Below are positions 6,640 through 13,278 of a stretch of DNA of 15,639 nucleotides, piece by piece. How positions within the stretch are numbered: the stretch's first letter is position 1; the number at the start of each line of letters is the position of its first letter. Origin of the DNA: Latescibacteria bacterium UBA6620 (GTDB lineage Bacteria > Latescibacterota > UBA2968); the NCBI GenBank assembly GCA_002433075.1, contig DJHM01000022.1, positions 144,865 through 160,503 on the forward strand, read 5' to 3'. Under the pieces are notes generated by a model. The model searched no databases and had not been told where the DNA came from. It was given only the letters and a program-made list of their open reading frames with translations. A program made the translations under genes and the position numbers.

Positions 6640-8504
6640 TGCCTCGATCTGAAAAGAAGCCCGGCGACCTCGCTGGAACGAGCGACGTACCCCGCACCTT
6701 CACGACCCACACACCCGCATTCAACTACACGCGTGTCGAGGCGATGGTGCCGATGCGCGACGGCATCGAGCTATTCACGATCATCGCCATCCCCAACGAC
6801 GTGAAGCGCAGGATGCCCATCATCCTCACCCGTACCCCCTACAACGCCGCCAACCGGGCCTCACGCAACACAAGCCCGGACATCGCGATAGCTCTCCCCG
6901 CAGCGGACGAAGCCCTCGTACGCGATGGCTACATCCGTGCCTACCAGGACGTACGCGGGCGATTCCGATCGAAGGGGAAATACATCATGACGGTCCCGAC
7001 GCGGGGACCATTCAACAGCGGGAAGGTCGATCAATCGACGGATGCCTACGACACGGTGGAATGGCTCATCCACAACGTCGACAACAACAACGGTCGAGTC
7101 GGCATCACAGGGGTGTCCTACGACGGGATGTTGACATTGATGTCCCTCCTCGATCCACATCCCGCCCTCAAAGCCGCCATTCCGGTCAACGCGATGGTCG
7201 ACTCCTGGATGGGCGACGACTTCTACCGCCACGGCGCATTCCGGGTCGTGATGATGGAATACGTCTACCGGCAGACGTCCACCCGGAACGCGAGCAATTC
7301 GATTCCGTGGGGTTACCACGACCATTACACGGCCGTCTTGGAGGCCGGTTCGGTCGGCGAGCTCGGGAAACGGTACGGGATGGATCGTCTTCCCGCCTGG
7401 AAGCGATTGATCGCTCATCCCGCCTACGACCGGTACTGGCAGGACCAGGCCGTCGACAAGCACCTGGCCGAGGCCCCGCGCCGTGTTCCCGTCCTGACGG
7501 TCCACAGTCTGTTCGACCAGGAAGACATCTATGGTCCTCCGGTCAGCCACGCCGCGATGGCCAGCCGAGATCGCTCCGGCAACAAAACGCATCTCGTGGT
7601 CGGGCCCTGGTGCCACGGGCAAAGCACGGGTGATGGATCCTCTCTCGGCGCCTTCAAGTGGGATGCGGACACCTCTCTCCAGTATCGAACCCAAATGGAG
7701 AAACCCTTCTGGGACCATCACCTGAAGGGCAAGCGGCCGGCGAAGGCGCTCCCCAAGGTCTTCGCCTTCGACACCGGTCGCCACGACTGGAAGACGTTCA
7801 ACGCCTGGCCTCCGCCTAGAAAGAAATCGACACGCCTGTATCTGCGTGCAGATGCTGGTCTATCTTTCGATCTTCCAGCCAAAGGTGATGAGGCCTTCAC
7901 CGAGTACGTCTCCGACCCCGCCAAGCCCGTCCCCTACCGGGTACGTCCCAATCGCCCCATCAGCGCATCGGGATCCACGTGGCGACGATGGCTCGTCGAC
8001 GACCAGCGCCCCTTCGCCGATCGGACCGACGTCCTCACCTTCGTCAGCGAAACGCTGGCGGACCCGATCACGCTCCGTGGGGAAATCTCCGCCACACTCT
8101 TCGCCTCTACGACGGGTTCGGACGCCGATTGGGTGGTCAAGCTGATCGACCTCCACCCTGAAGAGGTCCCGTCACAACCCGACCTCGGCGGCTATCAGCT
8201 CATGATCTCAGGCGACATTCTCCGTGGCCGCTATCGCAAGAGTTTCGACACGGCCCGCCCCATCCCACCTGGAAAAGTCCTGCCCTACGTGGTCCCGATG
8301 CCGCACGTAAGCCACACGTTCCTCCCCGGTCATCGCATCCTCGTGCAGATCCAGAGTTCCTGGTTCCCTATCTACGACCGAAATCCACAGACCTTCATCG
8401 AGAACGTCTCTTGGGCGAAACCTGGAGACTACCAGCAGGCGACCCAGCGGGTATACCACGAGAAGGAATCAGCGAGCTTCGTCGATTTACCGGTCGCCAG
8501 GTAG
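6639..8504 (+). CDS. CocE/NonD family hydrolase, alpha-amino acid ester hydrolase-like
   Basis: 621-residue alpha/beta-hydrolase of peptidase family S15 type. The nucleophile is S160 in GVSYDG, the acid D293 in SLFDQED and the base H326 in GPWCHG. The acidic cluster that binds the substrate alpha-amino group in alpha-amino acid ester hydrolases appears conserved: D194 (MGDDF, 34 residues after the Ser) and E295-D296 in DQED. The Asp-His distance of 33 also equals that of the Xanthomonas enzyme as I recall it. The C-terminal part (PGKVLPYVVPMPHVSHTFLPG, then GHRILVQIQSS) is the jelly-roll PepX_C domain. No signal peptide is seen, whereas the known ester hydrolases are exported. GGAGG lies 4 nt before the ATG, which overlaps the dioxygenase stop. 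A cocaine-esterase-like or glutaryl-acylase-like activity is the alternative. Confidence 0.88.
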   Translation: MPRSEKKPGDLAGTSDVPRTFTTHTPAFNYTRVEAMVPMRDGIELFTIIAIPNDVKRRMPIILTRTPYNAANRASRNTSPDIAIALPAADEALVRDGYIRAYQDVRGRFRSKGKYIMTVPTRGPFNSGKVDQSTDAYDTVEWLIHNVDNNNGRVGITGVSYDGMLTLMSLLDPHPALKAAIPVNAMVDSWMGDDFYRHGAFRVVMMEYVYRQTSTRNASNSIPWGYHDHYTAVLEAGSVGELGKRYGMDRLPAWKRLIAHPAYDRYWQDQAVDKHLAEAPRRVPVLTVHSLFDQEDIYGPPVSHAAMASRDRSGNKTHLVVGPWCHGQSTGDGSSLGAFKWDADTSLQYRTQMEKPFWDHHLKGKRPAKALPKVFAFDTGRHDWKTFNAWPPPRKKSTRLYLRADAGLSFDLPAKGDEAFTEYVSDPAKPVPYRVRPNRPISASGSTWRRWLVDDQRPFADRTDVLTFVSETLADPITLRGEISATLFASTTGSDADWVVKLIDLHPEEVPSQPDLGGYQLMISGDILRGRYRKSFDTARPIPPGKVLPYVVPMPHVSHTFLPGHRILVQIQSSWFPIYDRNPQTFIENVSWAKPGDYQQATQRVYHEKESASFVDLPVAR

Positions 8505-8620
8505 CCCAACCAGTCACTACGGCCCACTCGTGCGTCCCACGAATCCAACACCCTGCCACCTCCGCTCTGACGAGGAGATGTGTCATCTTGCGCCGTATCG
8601 TGATCGCCAAGCTGGATCCC
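8505..8620. other. Convergent intergenic gap
   Basis: This 116-bp gap separates the ends of the plus-strand hydrolase and the minus-strand SDR. A short stem (TCGTG, 5-nt loop, CACGA, near 8528-8542) is the only secondary structure noticed. It is not followed by a T-run on either strand, so I do not call a terminator. Confidence 0.4.
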
Positions 8621-9388
8621 TCACCAGATCGTATACCCTCCATCCACCACCAGATCGTGCCCTGTCACGTAGCTCGAAGCGGCCGACGCCAGATACACGA
8701 CCGCCCCCTGTAGATCTTCAGGCTGCCCCAACCGTCCCATCGGGGTGTTCGACACCCACGTCGGCTCCATTTCATCCACCGTCGGCGCCGTCATTGGTGA
8801 GACCGTGTGCCCGGGGCTGATCGTGTTGACCCGAACGCCTCGATCCGCCCACTCGGCCGCGCAGGTTCGCGAGTACTGGATGACGCCGGCCTTCGCCGCG
8901 TTGTACTGTGCGTGTCGCTGAGGCCGGTTTACGATCTGCCCCGAGATCGACGCCACATTGACGATCGACCCGGTTCCAGCTGCGAGCATCGCCTCCCCTT
9001 CTGCGCGCGTGCAGGCATAGATCCCCTTCAGGTTCACGTTCACGACCCGATCCCACACCTCTTCGGTCATCTCCTCGGCTCGACTCTGGATCGAAATACC
9101 CGCGCTGTTGACTGCGATGTCGAGCTTTCCCCAGGCGGACACAACTTCATTCACGATCCTGTCGGCCTCGGTTCCGGATGTCACGTCGACCTGCATGGCG
9201 AGCGAATCCCCACCCGCTGCCCGTAAGGTTTCGGCTGTCTCGCCTGCGGTCGATCGATCGATATCCGCTACCGCGACGTGCGCCCCTGCCTCCGCCAGGG
9301 CCCGGGCAAGCGAGGCGCCGATGCCCCGGCCCCCACCGACGACGAGAGCCGTCTTCCCATCAAGCGAAAAAAGATCAAGGATCGACAC
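8621..9388 (-). CDS. SDR family NAD-dependent oxidoreductase
   Basis: 255-residue classical short-chain dehydrogenase. The cofactor motif is G18-GGRGIG-24, in which G replaces the usual first Thr of TGxxxGxG. NSAG at 94-97, S147 in NVASISG and Y162-x3-K166 in YNAAK complete the active site. D42 at the end of the second beta-strand (VADID) favours NAD(H) over NADP(H). The C-terminus DGGYTIW is the normal ending. NRPQ before the active-site Tyr is reminiscent of the polyol/gluconate dehydrogenase-like SDRs, so a sugar alcohol or hydroxy acid substrate is plausible but unproven. The start is GTG at 9388, with GAGG at 9399-9396 and a 7-nt spacer. It is the last gene of the minus-strand group led by the FAD oxidase. 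Confidence 0.92.
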   Translation of the reverse strand: MSILDLFSLDGKTALVVGGGRGIGASLARALAEAGAHVAVADIDRSTAGETAETLRAAGGDSLAMQVDVTSGTEADRIVNEVVSAWGKLDIAVNSAGISIQSRAEEMTEEVWDRVVNVNLKGIYACTRAEGEAMLAAGTGSIVNVASISGQIVNRPQRHAQYNAAKAGVIQYSRTCAAEWADRGVRVNTISPGHTVSPMTAPTVDEMEPTWVSNTPMGRLGQPEDLQGAVVYLASAASSYVTGHDLVVDGGYTIW

Positions 9389-9552
9389 GTTCGTTCCTCA
9401 GAACAGGAGGTAAGAAAATCACAATCACGGATATTGCCAGAACAGGGCCAGGAAATGAAACACCATTGGAACTCTTCTTCTTCCACTGCTGCCAGGAAGT
9501 CCGCCCGCTTCGAAATCGCGAGGACGCTCGGGACCTCCGACTATCCCCGGAC
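9389..9552. other. Intergenic region upstream of the SDR gene
   Basis: This 164-bp stretch lies between the end of the broken membrane-protein gene and the SDR start. It holds the SDR ribosome binding site. On the minus strand TTTCAT, an 18-bp spacer and CAATAT could be a weak sigma-70-like promoter. No gene or repeat is evident. Confidence 0.35.
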
Positions 9553-10050
9553 TCATTCCGACGCGGAAGAACGACTCCCCTTGACCAACCGATGAAAGAT
9601 CATCACGTGCACGACCGCGAGGACCGGCACGTATTAGCTGATGATATACCAGTTTACGCCCATCCGATAGGTCACCAGCTCATTCGATGCCGCCAGCATC
9701 GTCGCGTTCAGCCAGTCCAGACTCATCAGAATGTTGACGACCCACGCAACCGCAATTGCGCCTGACCATCGAAGCCTGAGTAACAGCACGGCAACAAGGG
9801 CCAGCAGAGCGGATGCAACATCTCCATATGCAATCTGGGACATCGCCTCCATCGGAATCTCGGGATCGAGCGGGCCCGGCGCGAACCCGCTCGACGGCAG
9901 ATACCGGAGGGTATGCACGAGAAATAGCGGTACCAGCGCATCCTCCATCGATCGCTTGTCGAGTGCCGGCGAGATATACCACTTTGCAACCAGTGCGAAG
10001 ATGACGAGTGACAAGGTGAATTACATTCCGAACAACGAGAGTGGGTCCAT
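9553..10050 (-). pseudogene. Small multi-pass membrane protein gene interrupted by two in-frame TAA codons
   Basis: One reading frame runs from an ATG at 10050 (MDPLSLFGM) to a TGA at 9553, 165 codons with TAA at codon 10 (10021-10023) and codon 139 (9634-9636). AGGGAGGAG directly precedes the ATG. After the first TAA come FTLSLVIFALVAKWYISP and a body with helices near codons 11-27, 40-55, 77-97 and 100-125. After the second TAA the frame continues YVPVLAVVHVMIFHRLVKG, a plausible last helix. The whole resembles an unnamed family of about 150-residue membrane proteins that I recall starting with a ...FALVAKWY helix and ending VP.L..xHV.IF. The open stretch between the stops could be translated only from a TTG at 10014 as 126 residues, without a Shine-Dalgarno. 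Function is unknown. Nonsense-mutated gene is the simplest reading; readthrough or sequencing error are alternatives. Confidence 0.65.
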
Positions 10051-10051
10051 A

Positions 10052-10060
10052 CTCCTCCCT
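10052..10060 (-). promoter_or_regulatory. Strong ribosome binding site before the interrupted frame
   Basis: On the minus strand AGGGAGGAG precedes the ATG at 10050-10048 by one base (or GGAGG by three to four). Its presence supports that ATG, not the TTG at 10014, as the original start, and thus that the TAA at 10023-10021 lies inside the gene. Confidence 0.6.
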
Positions 10061-10066
10061 TCAGGT

Positions 10067-10092
10067 TGACGTCATCACAATTTGAACTTGTG
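10067..10092. promoter_or_regulatory. Two adjacent palindromes, possible operator
   Basis: TGACGTCA at 10067-10074 is a perfect 8-bp palindrome. It is followed by a 17-bp palindrome at 10076-10092 (CACAA and TTGTG arms around TTTGAAC) that matches at 7 of 8 pairs. They lie just upstream of the interrupted membrane-protein gene and downstream of the FAD oxidase. A role in regulating the downstream gene is a guess. Confidence 0.3.
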
Positions 10093-10153
10093 CCTTGGTC
10101 GTTTTCTAACCGTCCACGTATTCACCCGCCCTCTTGCTCTGTTTCGGACCATC

Positions 10154-11686
10154 TCAGGCTTCGATATCGGGCCAGCGGTGATTCCGGGGATCCAGCAGGC
10201 GGACAGGCGAGAAGTAAGCCTCGGGATAATCGTCCGGGCCCTCGAGACCCAGCACTCTCTGCACCACGTGTCGTGCTCCGTTGAACGACACCGCTGTACC
10301 CGACCCACACATACCTCCGATCACCCATTGGCGATATCCGTCGAGCACACCCACCACGGGAAACTCGTCCTCCGTGAAGCCTGGCGTGCCGCTCCACTCG
10401 TGCGTGATGTGAATTCGACTCTGTCCGAAGAGTCCGTGCAGCTCACCCATCAGAAAACTTGTGATGAACCGGGACGGGTTGATACAGTTCGCTCGCCGCG
10501 CTTCGATGCGCGTCGCGTCTGACCCGACCATCACCCCGCCGAAGTGACGGCCGAACCAGCCCTGGAGCCCGCTCAGACCCACGTGCGGTTTCATCGTATC
10601 CGGGCCTCCGTCGCCGAACGCGGCCTGTGTCTGACGCGGAAAGATGAATTCGCCATACCGTTCGTGCAGCGAGGCCGTGTGTGACTCGATGGCGTTGATG
10701 ACGGCCCGCGCGCGAACAGGTCCGCGCTCCGTATGAACCACGTAGCCGTCTTCCTCCCGATCCACCGACGTAACCCGGGTTCGTGTGAATAGCTGGACGT
10801 TCGAGCTTTCGAGAGCTTTTTCGAGGAGACACCACACCCACTTCGCGGGATGGAAGGAAGCCGCGCGACGCGAGAAGCCGGCCGGGGTGTCGACCGTCAT
10901 TCCACCCGTCTCAAGAACTTCCTCCGGTGTCAGAGACGTCCAGTCATCGAACCCGTTCGCCCGCCCAGCCTCGACGGATTCCCTGAGTGACGATTGGGCC
11001 GACTCCGACCGTGCCTGGATCCAACCCATACGAGCGTAGTCGCACTCGAAGCCTTCCTCACGGACCGTATCCTCGATCAGATCCGCATTCTTGTACGCGC
11101 TTCGGGTGTAGGCGGCCGCGAACTGGTCCGCCAATCGTCCACGTGAATCCCCGTCCAGATCCGATCGCACCTCATTCAGATGCTGTCGTACGGTGTCCCG
11201 TACCATCGCGAAGTAGCGGCCCATCACGACCAGCCCCTCGTTTCGGCCGCTGGCACCCCACGCCGGGTCGTGCATCTCCAGAACAACCGCCGTCTTTTCT
11301 CCGGTCCGTCTGGCCCAGTGATAGGCACAGCCCGCTCCCGTCATGCCCGCCCCAATGATGACCGCGTCCACTCGTTCAGGCAGCTTCGTCCGAGGCTCTG
11401 CCTCCCACGGATGGTTCGCCAATCGGTTGCCTTCCACCAGCCAGATGGGGGTGCGCGCTACGGTCTCCGCGAACGTAACGGTCGTCAATGAGCGAGGAAT
11501 CGTCCCGAACATCTGCCCCAGGGCCCACCTCCACATCCGCAACACCCGCACGAGACCACGATCTTCAGCGAAGAAGGTCTCCATGAACGTTCGTGCTGCG
11601 CGCACATCGTGCCTTCGCAGACCCGCAAGCAGACTCAGTCCTACTCGCAGTCGCGTGAAAAGACCACAACGTTTCTCGGACCTCAT
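10154..11686 (-). CDS. FAD-dependent oxidoreductase, DAO family
   Basis: 510-residue flavoenzyme of the D-amino-acid-oxidase/glycine-oxidase superfamily (DAO fold), expected to oxidise the C-N bond of an amine or amino acid. The FAD-binding beta-alpha-beta is VIIGAGMTGAGCAYH at 109-123, with E137 (VVLEMHD) for the ribose. GASGRNEG at 144-151 is the second diagnostic motif, close to that of gamma-glutamylputrescine oxidase-like members. The C-terminal GGMCGSGTAVSFNGARHV closes the FAD site. The ATG at 11686 has GGAGG 4 nt upstream; a longer reading to 11776 would overlap the divergent gene and has no such site. The first roughly 105 residues, before the FAD domain, are longer than usual and basic/aromatic-rich. 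Substrate is unknown. The gene is divergent from the amidohydrolase with an 82-bp gap. Confidence 0.9.
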   Translation of the reverse strand: MRSEKRCGLFTRLRVGLSLLAGLRRHDVRAARTFMETFFAEDRGLVRVLRMWRWALGQMFGTIPRSLTTVTFAETVARTPIWLVEGNRLANHPWEAEPRTKLPERVDAVIIGAGMTGAGCAYHWARRTGEKTAVVLEMHDPAWGASGRNEGLVVMGRYFAMVRDTVRQHLNEVRSDLDGDSRGRLADQFAAAYTRSAYKNADLIEDTVREEGFECDYARMGWIQARSESAQSSLRESVEAGRANGFDDWTSLTPEEVLETGGMTVDTPAGFSRRAASFHPAKWVWCLLEKALESSNVQLFTRTRVTSVDREEDGYVVHTERGPVRARAVINAIESHTASLHERYGEFIFPRQTQAAFGDGGPDTMKPHVGLSGLQGWFGRHFGGVMVGSDATRIEARRANCINPSRFITSFLMGELHGLFGQSRIHITHEWSGTPGFTEDEFPVVGVLDGYRQWVIGGMCGSGTAVSFNGARHVVQRVLGLEGPDDYPEAYFSPVRLLDPRNHRWPDIEA

Positions 11687-11768
11687 ATTTCCTCCGCCGC
11701 TTGTCCTGCGCCCGCCTCGACAAAACCACAAACGGGAGCGATACTGTTCTGAGCCAGAAAGGACCCAG
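11687..11768. promoter_or_regulatory. Divergent promoter region, oxidase/amidohydrolase
   Basis: Only 82 bp separate the two divergent starts, so regulatory elements must be shared or overlapping. Ribosome sites are visible on both sides (GGAGG at 11695-11691 leftward, AAAGGA at 11758-11763 rightward). A TTGTC/GACAA inverted repeat lies at 11701-11723. GATACT near 11744 is a possible rightward -10. All promoter assignments are weak. Confidence 0.4.
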
Positions 11769-12866
11769 ATGATCATCGACGCACACGTCTATTGCTTTCA
11801 CCCGGCCGACCATCCCGCCGGACACACGACCCCGGAACAGCACCTCGCGTGGCTGCAGGTCGCCGTGGCCGGCCATCACCAACCCGTTGTGCGTCTCTCA
11901 GATCGCACCGAATCGGACACTTCCGCTCTCGCACCGGCGGGTCGGGAACGGATCAACGATCTCCCGGATTTGAAGTTCCGACCGGATCACGAGCGAGGTC
12001 GTCTGGTCTGGACGATAGATGGAGAGGACTACACCAAGTACTGGATGCCCCCCGACCTTCGCAATCTCGAATTCACCCCGCATAGCCTGATCGGTGAAAT
12101 GGACTATGCCGGTGTGGACGTCGCTCTCCTTCATACCGACCCCTCCCTCGGGCGCGACAGCACCTTCCTCGCCCGTTGCGTCGCCAGCTATCCGGATCGG
12201 CTGCGCGCGATGGCCCCCGTGGACGAATGGCGCATCACTGGCGAGCCGGACGCCGTCATCGCAGAACTGACTGAATCGATCGAGACCCACGGCTTGCACG
12301 CCATCAAGTTTATCCCTGACACAGCGTACCTCGATCTGGGCACGGCGTGGGACGACGGAGCCTACAGACCGTTCTGGGAAGTCGCCACATCCTTCGGACT
12401 GCCGGTCTTCTTTACCCTGGGCTCGGGAGGCAGTGACAACGAGATCGAGGGGTATCTGGATCAGCAGCGAATCCTGATGCGGTGGATGGAACGATATCCC
12501 GATACACCGTGCGTGCTCACCCACGGCTTCCCCTATCGCTCGATGAGAGAGGGCCGGAGGATCGCTGTCCCGAATGAAGCCTGGACGCCCTTCGGGAACC
12601 CGAACTGTCATCTCGAAGTGTGCCTCCCTGTCCGTCTCGGTGATTGGTTCGACTATCCGTACCGCGAACTGCATTCCACCCTCGAAGAGATGGTCGAACG
12701 CGTCGGACCGAACCAGCTGATGTGGGGCACCGACATGCCGTTCCAGAATCGATTCTGCACATACCGACAGTCACGGGACTGGATCGAAAAGCATTGCGCG
12801 TTTCTGGACGAAACTTCGAGGCTCGCCATCATGGGCGGGACAGCGGCCCGGATCCTGGATCTTTGA
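11769..12866 (+). CDS. Amidohydrolase family 2 (ACMSD-like) protein with altered metal site
   Basis: 365-residue TIM-barrel protein of the amidohydrolase_2 family (ACMSD, gamma-resorcylate decarboxylase and lactonase relatives). The N-terminus is MIIDAHVYCF, where the family normally has DxHxH: H6 is kept but Y8 replaces the second His. GLPVFFTLGSGG stands where PVxxHxG is usual, giving T216 in place of the next His ligand. H252 (LTHGFP) and D322 (WGTDMP) are kept. The gene is therefore recognisable, but two of three His ligands seem lost. It may bind metal differently or be a decarboxylase/lactonase variant. The start at 11769 has AAAGGA about 5 nt upstream; longer readings would run into the divergent oxidase gene. 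It is followed 28 nt later by the DUF2784 gene. Confidence 0.85.
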   Translation: MIIDAHVYCFHPADHPAGHTTPEQHLAWLQVAVAGHHQPVVRLSDRTESDTSALAPAGRERINDLPDLKFRPDHERGRLVWTIDGEDYTKYWMPPDLRNLEFTPHSLIGEMDYAGVDVALLHTDPSLGRDSTFLARCVASYPDRLRAMAPVDEWRITGEPDAVIAELTESIETHGLHAIKFIPDTAYLDLGTAWDDGAYRPFWEVATSFGLPVFFTLGSGGSDNEIEGYLDQQRILMRWMERYPDTPCVLTHGFPYRSMREGRRIAVPNEAWTPFGNPNCHLEVCLPVRLGDWFDYPYRELHSTLEEMVERVGPNQLMWGTDMPFQNRFCTYRQSRDWIEKHCAFLDETSRLAIMGGTAARILDL

Positions 12867-12894
12867 CGCACAAAAGTGAGAGACCACCACGAAG

Positions 12895-13179
12895 ATGATC
12901 TATCGCGCACTGGCCGATGTCTTACTGGTCCTCCATCTCGCATGCATCGTCTTCATTGTCGCGGGTGGAATTCTCGGACTTTGGTGGCGGGCGGCACCCC
13001 AAATTCCCGCGGCCTTGTGGGGTGCCGCCCTCGAGTTCTTCGGGTGGATCTGCCCATTGACGCCACTGGAAAACGTGCTGCGCGAATCCGGAGGTGAAGC
13101 AGGCTATCCGGGCGGATTCATCGAACACTACCTGGTTCCCGTCATTTATCCTCCGGGGCTTACCCGTGGAACGCAGTAA
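12895..13179 (+). CDS. DUF2784 family membrane protein, truncated by an in-frame TAA
   Basis: 94-residue product as read to the TAA. The family signature is clear: GWICPLTPLENVLRESGG followed by GYPGGFIEHYLVPVIYPPGLTRG. N-terminal helices cover about residues 6-28 and 38-58. DUF2784 proteins are about 120 residues with a final helix after LTRG.Q. Here translation stops right after LTRGTQ, and the expected helix follows in the same frame beyond the TAA. The function of the family is unknown. A ribosome site is weak (GAG about 12 nt upstream of the ATG). The gene sits between the amidohydrolase and the DUF6785 membrane protein. It is either a recently broken gene, a read-through gene or an assembly/sequencing error. 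The family call is firm and the state of the gene is uncertain. Confidence 0.82.
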   Translation: MIYRALADVLLVLHLACIVFIVAGGILGLWWRAAPQIPAALWGAALEFFGWICPLTPLENVLRESGGEAGYPGGFIEHYLVPVIYPPGLTRGTQ

Positions 13180-13269
13180 CTGCTAGGTGCTTTGGTGATT
13201 GTGTCGAACACCGTCGTCTATCTGTTCGTGGTGCGCAGACGTCGAGCGTCCCGCAGCAACCCAACCTGA
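13180..13269 (+). other. In-frame C-terminal tail of DUF2784 beyond the TAA stop
   Basis: Read in the frame of the preceding gene, the 29 codons between the TAA at 13177-13179 and the TGA at 13267-13269 give LLGALVIVSNTVVYLFVVRR followed by a basic, Ser-rich end. A hydrophobic helix with an Asn and a basic tail is what DUF2784 proteins carry here. The TGA overlaps the GAGG ribosome site of the next gene, the arrangement expected for an intact operon. Confidence 0.7.
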
Positions 13270-13271
13270 GG
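13268..13271 (+). promoter_or_regulatory. Ribosome binding site deciding a TTG start
   Basis: GAGG lies 7 nt before the TTG at 13279. An in-frame TGA at 13267 rules out any start further upstream, and the next ATG would remove the first membrane helix. Confidence 0.6.
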
Positions 13272-13278
13272 TCGCCTT

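Noticed and set aside
6861..7784. 307-codon minus-strand frame opposite the hydrolase
   Set aside because: Antisense shadow of the hydrolase, whose catalytic triad is intact on the plus strand.
8502..8570. Readthrough of the TAG at the end of the hydrolase
   Set aside because: The next in-frame codons give a Pro/Ser/Thr-rich stretch with no family-like character; the protein already ends at the normal place for the PepX_C domain.
11898..12674. 258-codon minus-strand frame opposite the amidohydrolase
   Set aside because: Antisense shadow with no recognisable motif.
6637..13179. Genome-wide reassignment of TAA to a sense codon
   Set aside because: The dioxygenase gene ends at a TAA that forms a normal TAATG overlap with the next start, and no long gene contains internal TAA. 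Local mutation or readthrough is more likely.
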